From contig NC_045146.1 in the NCBI RefSeq assembly GCF_008831285.2, positions 1,390,001-1,454,000 on the forward strand: a stretch of DNA of 64,000 nucleotides. Direction: 5' to 3'. A model generated the notes under the pieces. It had not been told where the DNA came from and searched no databases. It saw only the letters and a program-made list of their open reading frames with translations. Source of the DNA: Nymphaea colorata (taxonomy: Eukaryota; Streptophyta; Magnoliopsida; Nymphaeales; Nymphaeaceae). Both the position numbers and the translations under genes were made by a program. Each line of letters opens with the position of its first letter. The stretch's first letter is position 1. Shown here in pieces: positions 24,970-42,335 of the stretch.

Positions 24970-26640
24970 TAAATTGGCAGCCTCGATGATTGGGTTCGCA
25001 TATCGTGGTCTCCTTAAACAGGACCAAAACCGGGATCGTACGCGGGGGCCCCGATATCGAGGACAGTAGTAGTCTTGTCAACAGCTGCCTCACTGTGCTT
25101 CGGTGGGTGCGCGGTTCGTTCGCTCAATCTGCAGCGGGGCCCACATTATGATGATTCCGAGCGTCCGATTGCTGAGATGGACGGCGGCTAATGCGTCTCA
25201 CGTCAGGGGTCGTAAGTGCGCGAGATTTCAGGTTCAGGTGCTTGCTTTTGGTAATACAAAATAGTCTGTCTCTGTCGTATCGCTTTTCGTCAATCATGTT
25301 TATCGCTTGCTTTTTTATTTTGTAAATATGAACCTAGAAATAAGAACTATTTCCAATACGCATCCCCTTTTCATAAAAGCCATGATATCCTTTCCCTGAC
25401 AGTAAAATCAAAAAAGAAGATTCTACAAATCATTTTTGTAATTTTCATTCGTTTTTATATAAATTGCTGGATCTACAGCTTACTTGATTCGATTCGATCA
25501 TCAATTTTGACAGCATTGTTTTAAGATAGTCGACATATTTTAAGTTTGTGTGAAATCACCTTATTATCGATGTGACACATTAACAAACCATTTACATGGC
25601 ATTAAGATTATGTTAGAAGCTTGCTTTTGGCAAATTTATTTTTTTAACGAAAGATAGTTCTGGTCATGGTTATATGATATTTTTCACTATTAGCCATGTT
25701 TATGGATGCCAAATTTTGCCTAGCATCCAAATCTCAGCCCATGTTTTTAAATTCAAGAGCTAAATATGGATTTTTATATGTGAGGTTCAATTATAAACCC
25801 ATACGACCCTTATATAGTGTCTGGGAACAATCATTTCAACTAGGTTTCATTTATTTATCTTTCTTATAATCGATAAAATTGGAACGGTACAATGCCGGCG
25901 CCGGTGATGTATCGCCGGCCGGCAGAGACATTGACAACGCTGGAAGTTTAGAATTTCTTTTGTTTAAAAAATAGAGGTACTAATAGGGAACAAGGATTTA
26001 GGTTGGGGTCTACTTTGTAATAGAGTGAAAAACTTTGGGGTCAACTTTTGAGAAGGCTTCCGTTTAGTTCTTCGAAAGGGGTATCATTAAAGAAAATTAA
26101 TTGCCGAAAATATCCCTTATGTCAGCACAACGGCAGGCAGCCCGTGTTGCCCGCTTCCTGCATGATGGTGAATTACCTTTTATGCCCTCCACTTTCTCAT
26201 AATTACACCCCCGTCGGTGTGCCCTTTTGCGCGTTTCTTCTTTCTATTCTGTTGCCGTCCCGTAGGTTTGTTCAAAAGTCTTTTTTGGAACCGAAGGACT
26301 TGAAATAATGATTTTCTTAATATGAACATAAAAAGAAAGATAGTGGTAAATATTCTTTGCTTGGAGAATTTGGCATAAAGGGGACGCCCTGAACACACTC
26401 GGGCGGAGGTCAAGAGTTCGAATCCTGGCGAGCATGTCACGGAGGCTTTCAGTTTTGAAGGCCGTAAAAAGAGGCCACGTGGTTTTATGTATTTATGTGA
26501 CAATGATGCCTCGCTTCATGTGACTTACGTTACAGTTCTTGCGTATTGAAGGAAAGTCTAATCAACCAAGTAAATGCTGATGAAAGATGTAAAAACAATG
26601 CGGAATTGAATGATGGCGGTTGAATCAGAGCATCTTGGAC
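24970..26640. other. Intergenic, GC-rich patch then AT-rich
   Basis: 25000-25260 is GC-richer than its surroundings. A lone TGTCTC (25267-25272) is about 1.2 kb upstream of ARF and expected by chance. Near 26400-26440, AGGTCAAGAGTTCGAATCC resembles a pol III B-box, suggesting a tRNA-derived SINE fragment. No gene was recognised. Confidence 0.4.
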
Positions 26641-26660
26641 GTCTCTAATCCGGCGAGTTT

Positions 26661-26830
26661 ATGGTCAAGTTAGGTTGAGTCAAGGGTGAGCTGGGCCAAC
26701 CTCCACTCATGACCATGTTTTTAAAAAGCGATTCCAGCTGATTCTTGAGCTATGGTCAAGTTAGGCGAGTCACGGGTGAGCTGGGCCAACCTCGACTCAT
26801 GACCATGTTTTTAAAAAGCGATCCGAGCTG
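26661..26830. repeat. 91-bp tandem duplication
   Basis: The copies at 26661-26751 and 26752-26830 share ATGGTCAAGTTAGG, GGTGAGCTGGGCCAACCT and ATGTTTTTAAAAAGCGAT at a constant 91-bp offset, with a few substitutions and small indels. Confidence 0.85.
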
Positions 26831-29800
26831 AAATTGTAGGTTTAGGTCAACACAACTCAGTATGAATAGCAAAGCTATAGTTGGGTTGATGTAGGCGTTT
26901 TCAAGAATCCATTGTAGCCAAGGTAGACTAGCTTCGGTCACATGTGATGCCTACATCAAACCTGAGTCGGTAATTCAAAGTATCCCGTATTGAGCGGCAA
27001 GGTGGTCCGATTCTTCGAATGACTGAGGTTCGAGTTTTTGAGTGGTCACTGCACATGTCCAAATGTGCTCTATCTCTAGATTGTAAACAGTCTCGAAATA
27101 AATATGCTCCCTGAGAACCCTAGAAAGCAAGCAAAGATACCTTTCTTAAGGGTGGTGGAATGACCACTCACCTTTTTTTAACATTCTACTTATAATCAAT
27201 ACATGCCCCGGCTATTTGGACTTATTATTTTCTATTAAGTTTTTCATGCAATAATGATAGATTTTTTTTTATCAGGTCGCCGCATACGTTTATTACCTTA
27301 AAAAGTCTAAATGTACATCTAGTCTCAAAGATGACAGTATGGTGACAATAATACATCAATGCCAAACTTGATAACTTTGATGAAAGACTCTTTAACGTAG
27401 ATCATTGCCTATTCATAACAATAAATGCGAGCCAGACCATGTCACCAAGGCACGTAACGTCGTTGATGAACATGTGCAACAATGACATCTCAAGATTTTC
27501 ATGTGTCACATTATATTTCAATATGTTTTGACGAATTTCATTGCTTGCAAATACATTTTGAGATCCAATCTTAGAACCTGATTCACACTTTAACCTATAC
27601 AGGTCATGCATTCCCCTCTTATGGCCATAACATGGAAGTCGGGCGCCATGTCCGGGTTGCTTTCATTAATGCTTTCACCGAGCTGGATGTAGGAATCGAC
27701 ACCAAGCGAGCCTAGCTCGAGTCCCATATTTGCTCAACTTGAGCTCGAGTCGAGCTTTATGAGGTGAGTTGGAGTTCGACTCGATAAAGTTCACGTCACT
27801 TGATTCATATATGTATATTTTTTCTTTAAATGAGAATGCAAACCACAAAAAGGGTGTTAAAATTTATAAAAAGTATCTCTATATCCTTAGAGATTAACAA
27901 ATAGGGAAGATATGAACTGAGTCGAGTTTAAATGAGTCGAGCTCGTGTAGCTCGAACTTGACTCCTTGATATCTGAGTTTTAACTCAAGCTCGACCTTCA
28001 CTCATTTATTAAACAAGTTGCTGGATTTTACATGGGCAAGTACGAGCCGAACCCAAACTCGTTGTACATCTCTAACTGGATCTATTAGAGGAACATAAGT
28101 ATCCAATTACTAATTGGATCCGGGTTCAATTTTTTTCTCGACCCCTTTTACCTCATTTTACACGTAAACTTGAGGAGGTGCGTCGAATTACAAACCAGCG
28201 GTACGGAGAGCAGGCCGAATCGGTTTCAAATGACCAACTCGGATCGAATCGGTAAAATATCAATACCATACACCTCCCGATCCCAAGACAGCACTGAATT
28301 TTAACGATTTTTTTTTCAAATTCTTTAGTTTTTTCTCCTACTTTTAAAAATAAAAAAGAATTTTTTATTCATAAACTCATTCTTGTTACATTAATCCGGA
28401 TCCTAATTAGGTCTAGAATATACATTGGTTAGGGGCTTACATCTAAATTCGAACCATTATTAAATAAAAAATAAATAAACAAATAATTTTGAATCAAATT
28501 TATAAAAAAATAATTGGTTCTCACGCTTTCCGAGACTGTGCATGACGTCAGCGTGATCCTTCACCCATAACCTATTGAAAACCGGCACGCTGCCCAACCC
28601 GACCCGACCATCGGCCGTCGCCTACAAGGACAAAAATATCCTCCTAAAAGAAAACGTCCATCCCTCCGTCCTGGGCTTCTACTGCAGGGGCATTCATGTA
28701 ATCTTCTCAGCAGGCAGCTTTTCACCCATCTCGTGATGGACGGCCAGATTGTCTGGCCATTCGAAGACAAACGGCAGGAGATCAGCACGCGGGGCCCACT
28801 GGAGACGGAGCCACCTGACTGCGGTCAAAGGTCATTCTTGACCCAGACAGACCCAAACCCTGGGCGATTCCGTAAACCTGGTATCGAGGGCATATTCGTC
28901 ATTTTCGAACAAATTCAATTAGAGGACACAAGCGAGATTAGTGCATTACTTTATGATTAATTTAAACATTGTGGTTAAACAAGATTGAGAAAAACAATTA
29001 ACAAATGAAAAATAAAGCTCAATAGAATAACTGGAAAGGAGGTGGAATCCTAATCACTTTTGGATCCAAAAACATAAAATAATGGTAATTAACTTTAATA
29101 ATTAAGTTTAATAATGACAACAAAGGGGAGCATGTCTGGCACAGTGAAAGCTGTTTCTGCTTTGCCTGAAGCAAGCAAGACAAGGCAGTGTTGATGGCCT
29201 CACAGGCAAGAAAGAAAGTCATGGAATGGCCTAATTACCAAACTAAACATGTATTTTTTATATTAATTACAGGGTCGCCCTTCTCGTTCAAAATGATAGG
29301 ATTGGCACCTTTTTACTGGAGCAGCTCAAGACCCTGAAGGTAAAAAAATGATGAGGACTTCAAATCTTTTTTTTCAAAAGTACGTAGCACATTATGACTG
29401 GTGTAGGCAGTTGCCCACACCAGTTTTTTAAAAGTTCTTTATTTTTAAATGAGAATCTTAAATATTTATTATTATATATACATAAGTGTCCCATCAAATT
29501 TGAGTATTTTTAGACAGCGAATTTTTTTAGCTCCGCTATTAGGAATAAACAAGTAAGACTGGTTTTAATGTAATATTGTCATGGTATTTTTTTTTGCTAT
29601 TAGTGAGTAAAGTTGTCTTATTTTTTACTTTTTTTTCTTGTTTCGGGAGGAAAAAGGAAAATCCCATCATCAATCACATGGTTGGCTTTGAAGAATGAAA
29701 TCATATTCACTTCTTTAATGAAGAAATCATATTCATTTCTAAGAAAAAAATTTCATTTCAGTTGTTTTGTACATGTTACACTTGTATCTTTGTCGGTCCA

Positions 29801-30682
29801 TCTTAGTTTTTTGTGCTTGCTTCCCTGTTGTTTCTTGTTTGTTTCCATGTTTGCTTTTAAAATTTTCCCTTATATTATTCTTTGATTACATAAGCTTTCT
29901 ATAAATATATCTTGGCCCCATTTGCTATTACTTTTTAAATCTTTTGCTTCATGTTTTTGTTTTTCCTGTCACTTTCCCCAAAAAAACAAAGAGATGGAGA
30001 CTTAGGTTGTACTTAGTGGGAGAAACTCCCCACGTAATTTAATTTATTTAATATTGGTTCCTTCTCATATTTTAGTTCACTATATATTGGTGTCTCTCAA
30101 ATCTAAGATTTTTTTATATGATCATAAATTGGGTCACTATATGTTAATGCCCCTCGGCGACAAAATTCTAGCTCTGCCATTTGTTAACCCCTCAGCATTG
30201 TAGAGTCATGCGACTAACATATTCCCTAAAGAGAGAAAAGAATGTCTCTTCATTGTATGGTCATTTTTATTTTATTTTTTACCTTAAGGTTCAGGGCTAT
30301 GTCAGTGTCTTTTGTGTACTACATGTATCGTTTAACTTAGTAAAAAACTGTTTGTCCCACAATATATAGACATAGCATCCATAGGAATCATTCTGATCAC
30401 ACGTCTTCTTTGCATAGCCAGCTCGACCAGCTATGCTTTGGAAAATGGCGAAGCTCCACAGCGGATGCATGCTTTGACTTGTGCAAATTTGAATTGTAGT
30501 TGTAAATGCATTTGTGGCCGCAAACTTAACAACGTTAATGTGTGGAGATGAAGTAGTAAATTGATGATGAATCACATTGAATTCTTTTTAATCATTTATT
30601 GCGACTTTCATAAGCACAAGAAATCAGTGGGCAATTTTCCTTGGGAAATGGAGCTGGTGGAGGTTAGGCTTTTGACCCCCCG
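26831..30682. other. Gene-free region with repeat remnants
   Basis: 27690-28075 is full of GAGCTCGAGTCGAGCTT-type motifs, a common plant repeat style. 28190-28260 carries GAATCGG motifs. 28561-28960 is GC-richer with open frames on both strands but no domain. 29397-29545 resembles 2930-3105 (GCAGTTGCCCACACCAG, then TTTTTTTAGCTCCGCTATTAGG). No gene is supported. Confidence 0.45.
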
Positions 30683-31004
30683 CAGGGCAGAGCTAAGATT
30701 TTTTTTTTTTGTAGCAAGAGCCAAACTATAGTTTCGAAATTTTAATAGGGGTTAAAAGAGAAATTTTTAAATTTTTTATATATATTAAACTAAAATTTTT
30801 TAGATCTACATATAAATTTTTAATGTTTTTAAAATCTAAAAAGGTGAAATTTTTGACTGACTAAGTTTAAATTTCAAAACATTAAGGAGCACTCATATAT
30901 AAAAACCTGAAAATTAACAAAATTTTTTATATGTTAATAAAGACATATTTGTGGGCTGGTGTGGGCGATTGCCCACACAAGATACAACGCAGATCTGCCA
31001 CTGG
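30683..31004. mobile_element. MITE-like element, family B
   Basis: The left end CAGGGCAGAGCTAAG and right end GCAGATCTGCCACTGG are imperfect inverted repeats about 320 bp apart. The interior is AT-rich and non-coding and includes GTGTGGGCGATTGCCCACAC near the right end. Part of the interior matches 13690-13825. CAGxGGCGGAGC-type ends resemble those of non-autonomous hAT-like elements, but the superfamily and a target-site duplication are unproven. Confidence 0.55.
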
Positions 31005-31837
31005 ATGTGGGTACACTATCTCCTTATCAAACACCCACATAATCCTTCTTTGTGTGTATATTTGAAGAAAAAGTCATTGTTTTGTAGTGTGAGTCATGTA
31101 AAACATTAATAAAAAAAAATCACAGCTGTTGAAATTAATATCAACGACTAGACAGAGTTAGTAGCGAAATACAAATTCACAAGACTTTTTTGAAAAAAGA
31201 AAAAAAAAAGAGTAGAATGGATATGAAAAAATTTCTTCTCCAAATTTTTGTCAAATAAAATAAGTTATTATAATTAGATACTAGAAATATTGCTAAAACA
31301 ATTCACTGGAAGTTGCTTAAAGACAACAAAGTGCGTTAGGTGCCTTAATATATGACAAAGGTAGAATATGAGTTCACATCTTTTTTCTGAAAAGGCCAAG
31401 AGGTGCGTGCCTTCAAACATTGTGACAATACATGAATACAACAGCAAGCACCAAATTCTTGACTTCCTTTTAGCTATTGACCTAACTAGCTAGCCAACTC
31501 CACATTCTTTATGTATGGACATGTGCGTTATGTTTTATTCCCTATGACTTTCCGTATATGATTAGAATATATGTTCAATTAATTGAAGCAACGATTGCGG
31601 CATTTAGGTGAATGTCTTAGCAATTGATTATATATATTACTTGATTTTAGAATACCCACTAACTAGTTTGGTGATTTGAGCCCATTGCGACGTGGCTTTG
31701 GGTGGCCGACATGTGATATAGTGATTTTCTTAAATGGAAGTTTAAGCACTATGTTAAGAACAAGTAGCAATTTTTTTTTTTTATCATTTTTTTGGAAGAC
31801 GAAGGTAAGATATGTTATCATTGGCTGTTTTTGTATG

Positions 31838-32195
31838 TAAGGCTGGGCACTGGGCCGAGCTGCTGCCGGATACCAGTACCTGGCCCGACTCGGGCACAGA
31901 AAAAAGGGACCTGGGCCGGCCTGATAATTTATCAGGCCAGCCGAGGTGGGCCCGACAAGCCCGATTTGAGCTCGATAATTGGTTTTTAAAAATTTTTATT
32001 CATATATATTACAATTACTTATTATATATTATTTTATATTTAAAAATATATTTTTAAATTTAATTAGGCCAGGCTCAGGCTCAGGCTCAGGCTCGAGTCT
32101 TCCGAGTCGGACTGGGCCAGGGTCTGGTTTTTAGATGTTGGGCCGGTCTGGGCCGACTCGTTACCAGGCAGTGCCAGCCCAATGCCCACGCTTAC
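31838..32195. mobile_element. MITE-like element with ~50-bp imperfect terminal inverted repeats
   Basis: The left end (TAAGGCTGGGCACTGGGCC) and the reverse complement of the right end (TAAGCGTGGGCATTGGGCT) align over about 45-50 bases. The arms are GC-rich (GGCCCGACTCGGG) and the centre AT-rich. A GGCTCA hexamer repeat sits at about 32070-32093. There is no coding capacity. Confidence 0.6.
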
Positions 32196-33604
32196 TTATA
32201 TGCTATTGTTGGGTAAGCAAGAAGATTAATCCACCGCTCAAGGGAGAGCCGAGGCCCCCCTCCTTGCTTTCTGTTGCCTTTAGGGTCCAAAGTTGCATTG
32301 GTACCAAGAAGTCAGACTTTCACGTACTTCAATTTTTGGGGCACAATCACTAGATAGTAACAATATGTTATGATTGCCAAACGACTTAGTAATGTTCAAA
32401 ATTGCTTTAATGTCTACTACGAAAAGTCTATGCACATTTTCATAGGAACAGCTTATGATTGAAATCAGCGAGTTGCCTACCAACCATTGGCCGGAGTGGG
32501 AGCGCGAAACCCCATCGGGCCGAGAGATTAAAGAGTGGCTGATGCGGAAATTTATGCTTAATGCATCTTATGTGGTTGGAAAAATTTTCTCTTTTCCCTT
32601 GGAAGAGACAGTTTTGTTAGTCCTTGAAGCCTGGAATAAATCATTGCAACAGTCCTTATTTTTTGCAAGGCACATTGGATGGCTTTGCTTTCTTGCTTTG
32701 CGCATTGCGCTCATTAAACAACTCTTCTTTGGAGCCTTTCCAAGATGCTCTTGGTTGAACACATGGTCCCCCTCAATCTTTGTTTATGATTATCATATGC
32801 TCATGACATAAGCTTTTCTAAAAATGTATTTGCATTTTAAATAACATTATCAAACATTATCACTGGGCTGGGGAAATTTTTTTTTTTCATCAAGTTGGTG
32901 CCAAGCAAAAGTTTATATGCAGGTTGATCTGAAAACATCTTTAGAATCTCATTGTTTTGAATTGTTACATTATATTTGACCAGATAGATGCAATATCTGG
33001 TTGATTCTACAAGAAACAAAACCTTTTTGACTGTGCTTTTCACATAAAAACTTGTGTTTTTAAATAACAAAAACTTGGCATTTTTTTTTCTAGTCCCACT
33101 TATCTAGTAGAGGCGATTTATGAATGTTGCTATTCTTTATAACAAATCTGAAAGTGGGTATATTTTCTGGTTCACATCAGGGACCTCAAAAGCTTTACAA
33201 CCAAAGTGCAAGAAATTTATGGTTGGTGATTCAATGGCTTCCACTGGCCTAACTAGAAAAACATTATTTAAATGGTCATCAATTATTGAATTGTCAGAAA
33301 ATCTATGCACAAGGTGTTTATTGGAGATTCAATGGGTGAATCTTATCAAATCCATCATGCACACACGATCTGACTATTCATATTTCATCAGAACATCTTT
33401 CAATAAGTGAAGTTGCATTGTCCAATCATTTAATTAACTAGGATGCAAGTTGCGCAAAGTTTAACTAAAGGTAGATCAAGGAAACAACTGCTTAATGACA
33501 TAATGATAAAACTGGGCAAAAACTGTTTGCATTCTAAATGGTTAGCATTATACATGCTCCTCAGTTATATGGGGTGGAGTGTCGTATCCAAATGAATGTA
33601 TTTC
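32196..33604. other. Intergenic; one unassigned 118-codon frame
   Basis: A plus-strand frame at 32455-32811 (118 codons, starting MIEISELPTNHWPEWE) has mixed hydrophobic and charged composition but no motif I recognise. No plausible splice partner was found, so I do not call it a gene. The remainder is AT-rich. Confidence 0.35.
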
Positions 33605-33808
33605 TTAACACCTGGTCCCGACGCAGCCCTAAACCCTAAAGATAGAGAGACTTCACCTCTCTTCGAGTGGAGGTCTAGTTAATTAGTTGCTATAAGATCA
33701 CAAGCCGAATACTATGGTTCAGGAGCATAGGTCCTTGAGGATTCGAACTTGATACATGCCTCCAACATGGCTCAAGTCCACCCGTTTGAGCTATGCCCCT
33801 ATGGGCAT
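33605..33808 (-). mobile_element. tRNA-derived SINE candidate
   Basis: Read on the minus strand, the head has an A-box-like TAGCTCAAACGGG and, about 33 bases on, a B-box-like AAGTTCGAATCC. This is the spacing of an internal pol III promoter. About 130 bases of non-tRNA body follow. The head no longer folds as a tRNA as far as I can judge by eye. Boundaries are approximate. Confidence 0.55.
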
Positions 33809-37929
<4,121 letters not shown>

Positions 37930-38340
37930 ATTAACGGACTAGATTCTTCGAATCGGATGTATCTTTAATCATACTATTTTTTTTTTAATATTCATATATT
38001 AGGATTCAAATATGAATAAAAGAAAAAAGTCATACCTGAATCCGAGTCTAAAATCTGATTTACGATCCAAATTCGATCATAATCAAACCTTTTACATTCA
38101 TATCTGAATCCAAATTTTGAACCGAATTTGACTGATTTTCAAAATGTAAGAGCATTGGATATAAAATGATTATAAAACTAAATCTGATCAGACATTATGT
38201 ATATCCGAATTCGATTGAATGTCATTTCTTAAATTCAAACTCATTCCGATTTTTTTTTCCATACGGATATGTATGTATATCTGCATTCGATTGGATGTCA
38301 TTTCTTAAATTCAACCTCATTCCGATTTTTTTTTTTTTTC
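37930..38340 (+). repeat. Dispersed AT-rich repeat, family A, copy 3
   Basis: Same landmark as the copies at 2076 and 5036 (ATTTTCAAAATGTAAGAGCA) and the same GAATCCAAATTTG-type motifs. It has an internal duplication with a 76-bp period: TATGTATATCCG at 38196 and TATGTATATCTG at 38272, each followed by ATGTCATTTCTTAAATTCAA. Confidence 0.65.
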
Positions 38341-39951
38341 ATATAACCGTGGACATCGATCCAAAATTTGGAAAGCATGAAAGATCCAAGTCAAAGGCAA
38401 CAAGAGAGTTGCACTTGCAGATGACTGTAGCAGAAGAAGCCAACGGGAAGAATGCTTAGACTCCTTGCGTACAAAATTGCCCGATTTGAAGACACACTGT
38501 GTTCATGCAAAAGCTGCTGAAGAAAAGAAGGAATTCCTTATAAAGGCCCCATTTTATCCGAAAACCCACGCGCCCTAACGTCTTTTCTGAATTTCCTTAA
38601 ATGGACCATCTCTTTTATGTTTTCGCAATTGACGAATTCTACAGTTTTATAATTTACTGGCGGTGCCGAAGGGTCGGACACTCGACAAAGCTGCCTGGTC
38701 TGGCCAAATAAGGAACGTGCTGCACCTGGATAAGGACTGGTTGGAACTTTTTAAGTATTATTATATCTAAGTCCTACTAAGAGGACATATAAATTTAAAC
38801 CCCACCTTTATACAGAAAAAGAAAATTTATGTTTTTTTTTTCAGATTAAAAGTTGCTAATCTAATGCATGAACTCAGATAATTTCTTAATTCTAGGCCCC
38901 TTGTGGTACCCGACATGCATTGCCGGGCCTATTTCAGGCATCGACGCAGCTTTGAACCCTGAAAAAGCTGAAAAAAAAAGGATTCGGCTCTCACTCGGAC
39001 AGTGGGTACTCCGCGCACCATGATATTTAATCTTGCCACCACTTGTTCTCCTTTTCTCTGCACCAAAGTTTTTTTTTTCCTTTATTGACAAAGGAAAAAA
39101 GATTTTCTAGCTTGTTTTAGCAAAGGGCGACAAAATAAGTTCATAAGAAGCTACACAGTTCACATGGTCTGTCTTCGTTCAAGGCCCTGTTTCCGAATGC
39201 CAGAAAAGTAAAAGTTGATTCAGGAGATTTGGTTAAAAACAAATGGACACTTGAATTCGGTTTTGCACATTGAGTCTGCACCAGAAAGTTGCTAAAGAAA
39301 ATGATTTCTTGAAGGCATTCCTGACAGCTTGTTTATGTGAAATTTTGCCAGTTTTAGTTTAGATTGAAATAAAACCCCAGTTTGGGCAAATGGGTCGGCG
39401 ACGAACATTGGTTTAGTGCCCTCGCAACAGGACGAACCTGGCTGCCGTAAGAGTTCGCCGGAAAAATGGCCAGAATCGCCGGATTTGGTTACTTGGCCGG
39501 CAAAAAATGTATAGAAGTAATTTAGAGAAAGGACAGTGCTATATTAGTCAATAGTTAGAGATTTAAAACACTAAGTAGGATTAATAGACCTTAATTACTC
39601 AGTTAATGATGGTTTAGGACAAGCTGACAAAGAACTAATTTGAAGTACTTAAGTTTTAATCTAAACTTGACATATTTGTCAAAAAAAATTGAGGCGTAAG
39701 TAGCCCACAAGTCCAAAAGCAGGCACCTCAATGGATCGGATGGAGTCCCTATCAAATCCAATTCATTGGGCACGTAATTGGAACTCAAACGAAGAAAAAA
39801 CTCTGATTACGAACCGGGACTGGATTCGACCTGGGATCCGATCTGGAATCGCAGTTCCACTACATCGGAATCAGCATTGGAGTCCGAACACAACTCATAA
39901 TATTGAAAGCAGAAGTCGAAATGCACGTAGACATGCATTTAGACCTAAGAT

Positions 39952-40118
39952 CAGTAGCGGAGTCAGAAATTTATGAATAAGAAGTCAAATGTTAAAGAAG
40001 CACTCATATGTCAAAAGAAATAAAAAAATAATGATTTTTTTTTGTGTATAAATAAAACAAATTTTGTGAGCCCGTGTAAGCAATTGCCCACAGTAACCAC
40101 AACGTGGCTTCGCCATTG
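39952..40118. mobile_element. Short MITE-like element, family B
   Basis: The left end CAGTAGCGGAGTCAG pairs with the right end GTGGCTTCGCCATTG as imperfect inverted repeats. The 167-bp non-coding interior carries GCAATTGCCCACA near the right end, as in the 30683-31004 element. Confidence 0.55.
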
Positions 40119-41193
40119 CCTAAGATATTCATCATCCGATAGATGTTCATGCAAAATCAAATCCAAATCCAATTAGATATCATTTTTCAGAACGGAATCT
40201 GATCTGGCTTCTAATATGGTTTTCAAATGTTCTCTTTTTTCATATTTGACTGATTTAAAGTGGTTTAATTAGATATCCGATGTTGGAACACAGTGTCCTT
40301 TTCACTGTAAGTCCTCTGTAGTTGTGCTTCCTGATTCTGTTGCTTGTATTGTAATTCGAGTTAGTATTCAAGTTAAAGAACCTAAGGTGCACGTTCTTTG
40401 CCATAAGCTCAGGCTAAGAAGTTTTTTTACATTAAAACAACAGCAACAATAACAACTACAATAGCAACAATAATCGTAGTAATGATAATTAATGAATAAA
40501 AAAGTTACTATGCTAAAAATTTTCGATTTAAAAACAATTTTAACACCTCATAAAAGATTCAACCTGTTTGGAAATTTATGACATGCATACCAAAGCGCTG
40601 CCATCAGGGATATAGTGTAGCTAGTCGTGCTGGCGCTAGTGAAGTCCCTAGTTGTTAATTCAGTTTCCATGGGTGCTATGCTTATATGTCAATAGAGTGT
40701 GAGCATTATACTAATTAACAGTATATTAGGCTGAGCAGAGGAAATGAGGGGCTTTCGGCTACTAGTCTGGATGGTTAGATGAATACTCCTCTCGCCCACC
40801 TAGACATCATAACAAAGTACCGGTACAAGTGCAACATAGAAGTGGTGCTGAATCCGCCACCGGTGGGTTCACTTATTTTTGTAGTGTAAATGTTAAGGCC
40901 AGTGGCGGAGCAAGAAATTTGAACTCAAAACACACACAAATATTCAACAACTGCAAGAAGATCAAAATCTGGAAGCAAGGAAAGAAGAGAGAAATGGCAA
41001 ATAGTTTCGAAGTCCAAGCACAATGGAGCGACAGCCTCAGGTAAAATTGAAAAGCAAGTTTTGCGTCTCATAAAGGTTTTTTTTTTTTTTTTTATCCATT
41101 TGTGATGAGTGTATCCTATGGCATTTGGTAACAAGAATGTTGCACAATGGATTCAAGAAGGGGCGGAGGGAGAGGAGGCCTGCCTAGGCCGTG

Positions 41194-41306
41194 GCCCCAC
41201 CTCCAACTAATTGAAAAAAAAAATTACATTACAAAATTGAAAATTTTTAGCCCCACCCCCAGCTAATTGAAAAAAAAAATTACATTACAAAATCGAAAAT
41301 TTTTAG
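41194..41306. repeat. 56-bp tandem duplication
   Basis: Two copies start at 41194 and 41250 (GCCCCACC...), each containing CTAATTGAAAAAAAA and TTACATTACAAAAT. They are nearly identical. Confidence 0.85.
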
Positions 41307-42335
41307 TTGCGTTCAAATTTTACTTTGGCCTTACCTGAATAAGTTTGTTAGACCTTTTGGCCCACCCCTAAAAAAAATCCTAGCTCCACCCTTGGATTCG
41401 CTTAATAAATAAGCTGTGTAATAAAGTAAACTCATTTAATTAAACCAAACGAGCTTCAGTCAGGTGAGCTGGGCTTCACTAAGCTTTGAGTAGGCTTGTT
41501 CGAAAAGACGAATTGCAACAGGTATGGAAGAAAGTAGTCCTATCCTCAGCAGATCTGTTTTCGAAACATGTATGGAGTTGGAGCAAGGAGAGAGAGGAAC
41601 TGAACCAGGGGCAGAGCAAAAAAATTTTCAACTAAATTAGTAATAAATTCAAAACTTTTGAAGGGCATCAACATATAATGAGAAAAATTACCATAAGGTG
41701 TCAATATAAAAATAAGTCCTTTTTTGTGGCTCTGTGTAGGCAATTGGCCACACCTGCTGAAGTGAATCATTCTGTGGAGCCATACAAAGAATTAGGCTGT
41801 ATCGGCCATACGGGTTATTTGTAGTGCCATTTTTAAATTGTATAAAAAACGAAAGACTAACTCAAAATAATTTGATCTAACAAAAACTCGTCAAAGATGG
41901 AACATGTATCTGTCTATCTGCCAATACAACTATCGGATAACTCTTTTTTTCTGGACTTTACTATCATATATGGTGAAGCAATCAGTAAACATGTTTATTA
42001 TTGGAACAAGAAAAAGGAAATCTCTAACTTGCAGTCAGTTGCATGATGTGAAGCATCAACACCATTCCCTTGGCCTTGTTTCATTTCGAATGATTCTAAT
42101 GCTGAAAAATGTTTTCGTAAGGAGAAACCATCTAGAAACGTTTTACAATGTTGATGAATAGAAACAAAGACACTTGATCAATACAAGAAAATTCTGCCGA
42201 AGGATGCGAAAAACAAGCGAGACTCTTCAATCAGCGGGGCTTAGAATTGGTCAGTTCTTGCTTCATCAACTTTCTATGACTCCAACCAGCGTGAAGCAAC
42301 CACACCGGAAAATTTTGCATGGGGAACAGAAGCAC

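Larger units (their letters stand above)
38341..42335. other. Intergenic with MITE-like elements; KAS I 3' flank
   Basis: Contains the MITE-like element at 39952-40118, a weak family A copy at about 40129-40290, the 56-bp tandem duplication at 41194-41306 and another family B fragment at 41606-41760 (CAGGGGCAGAGC at the left end). GGATCGGA-type motifs fill 39730-39900. No gene was recognised. Confidence 0.45.

Noticed and set aside
25267-25272. TGTCTC auxin-response element upstream of ARF
   Set aside because: A single hexamer over 1 kb away is expected by chance; no paired site was seen.
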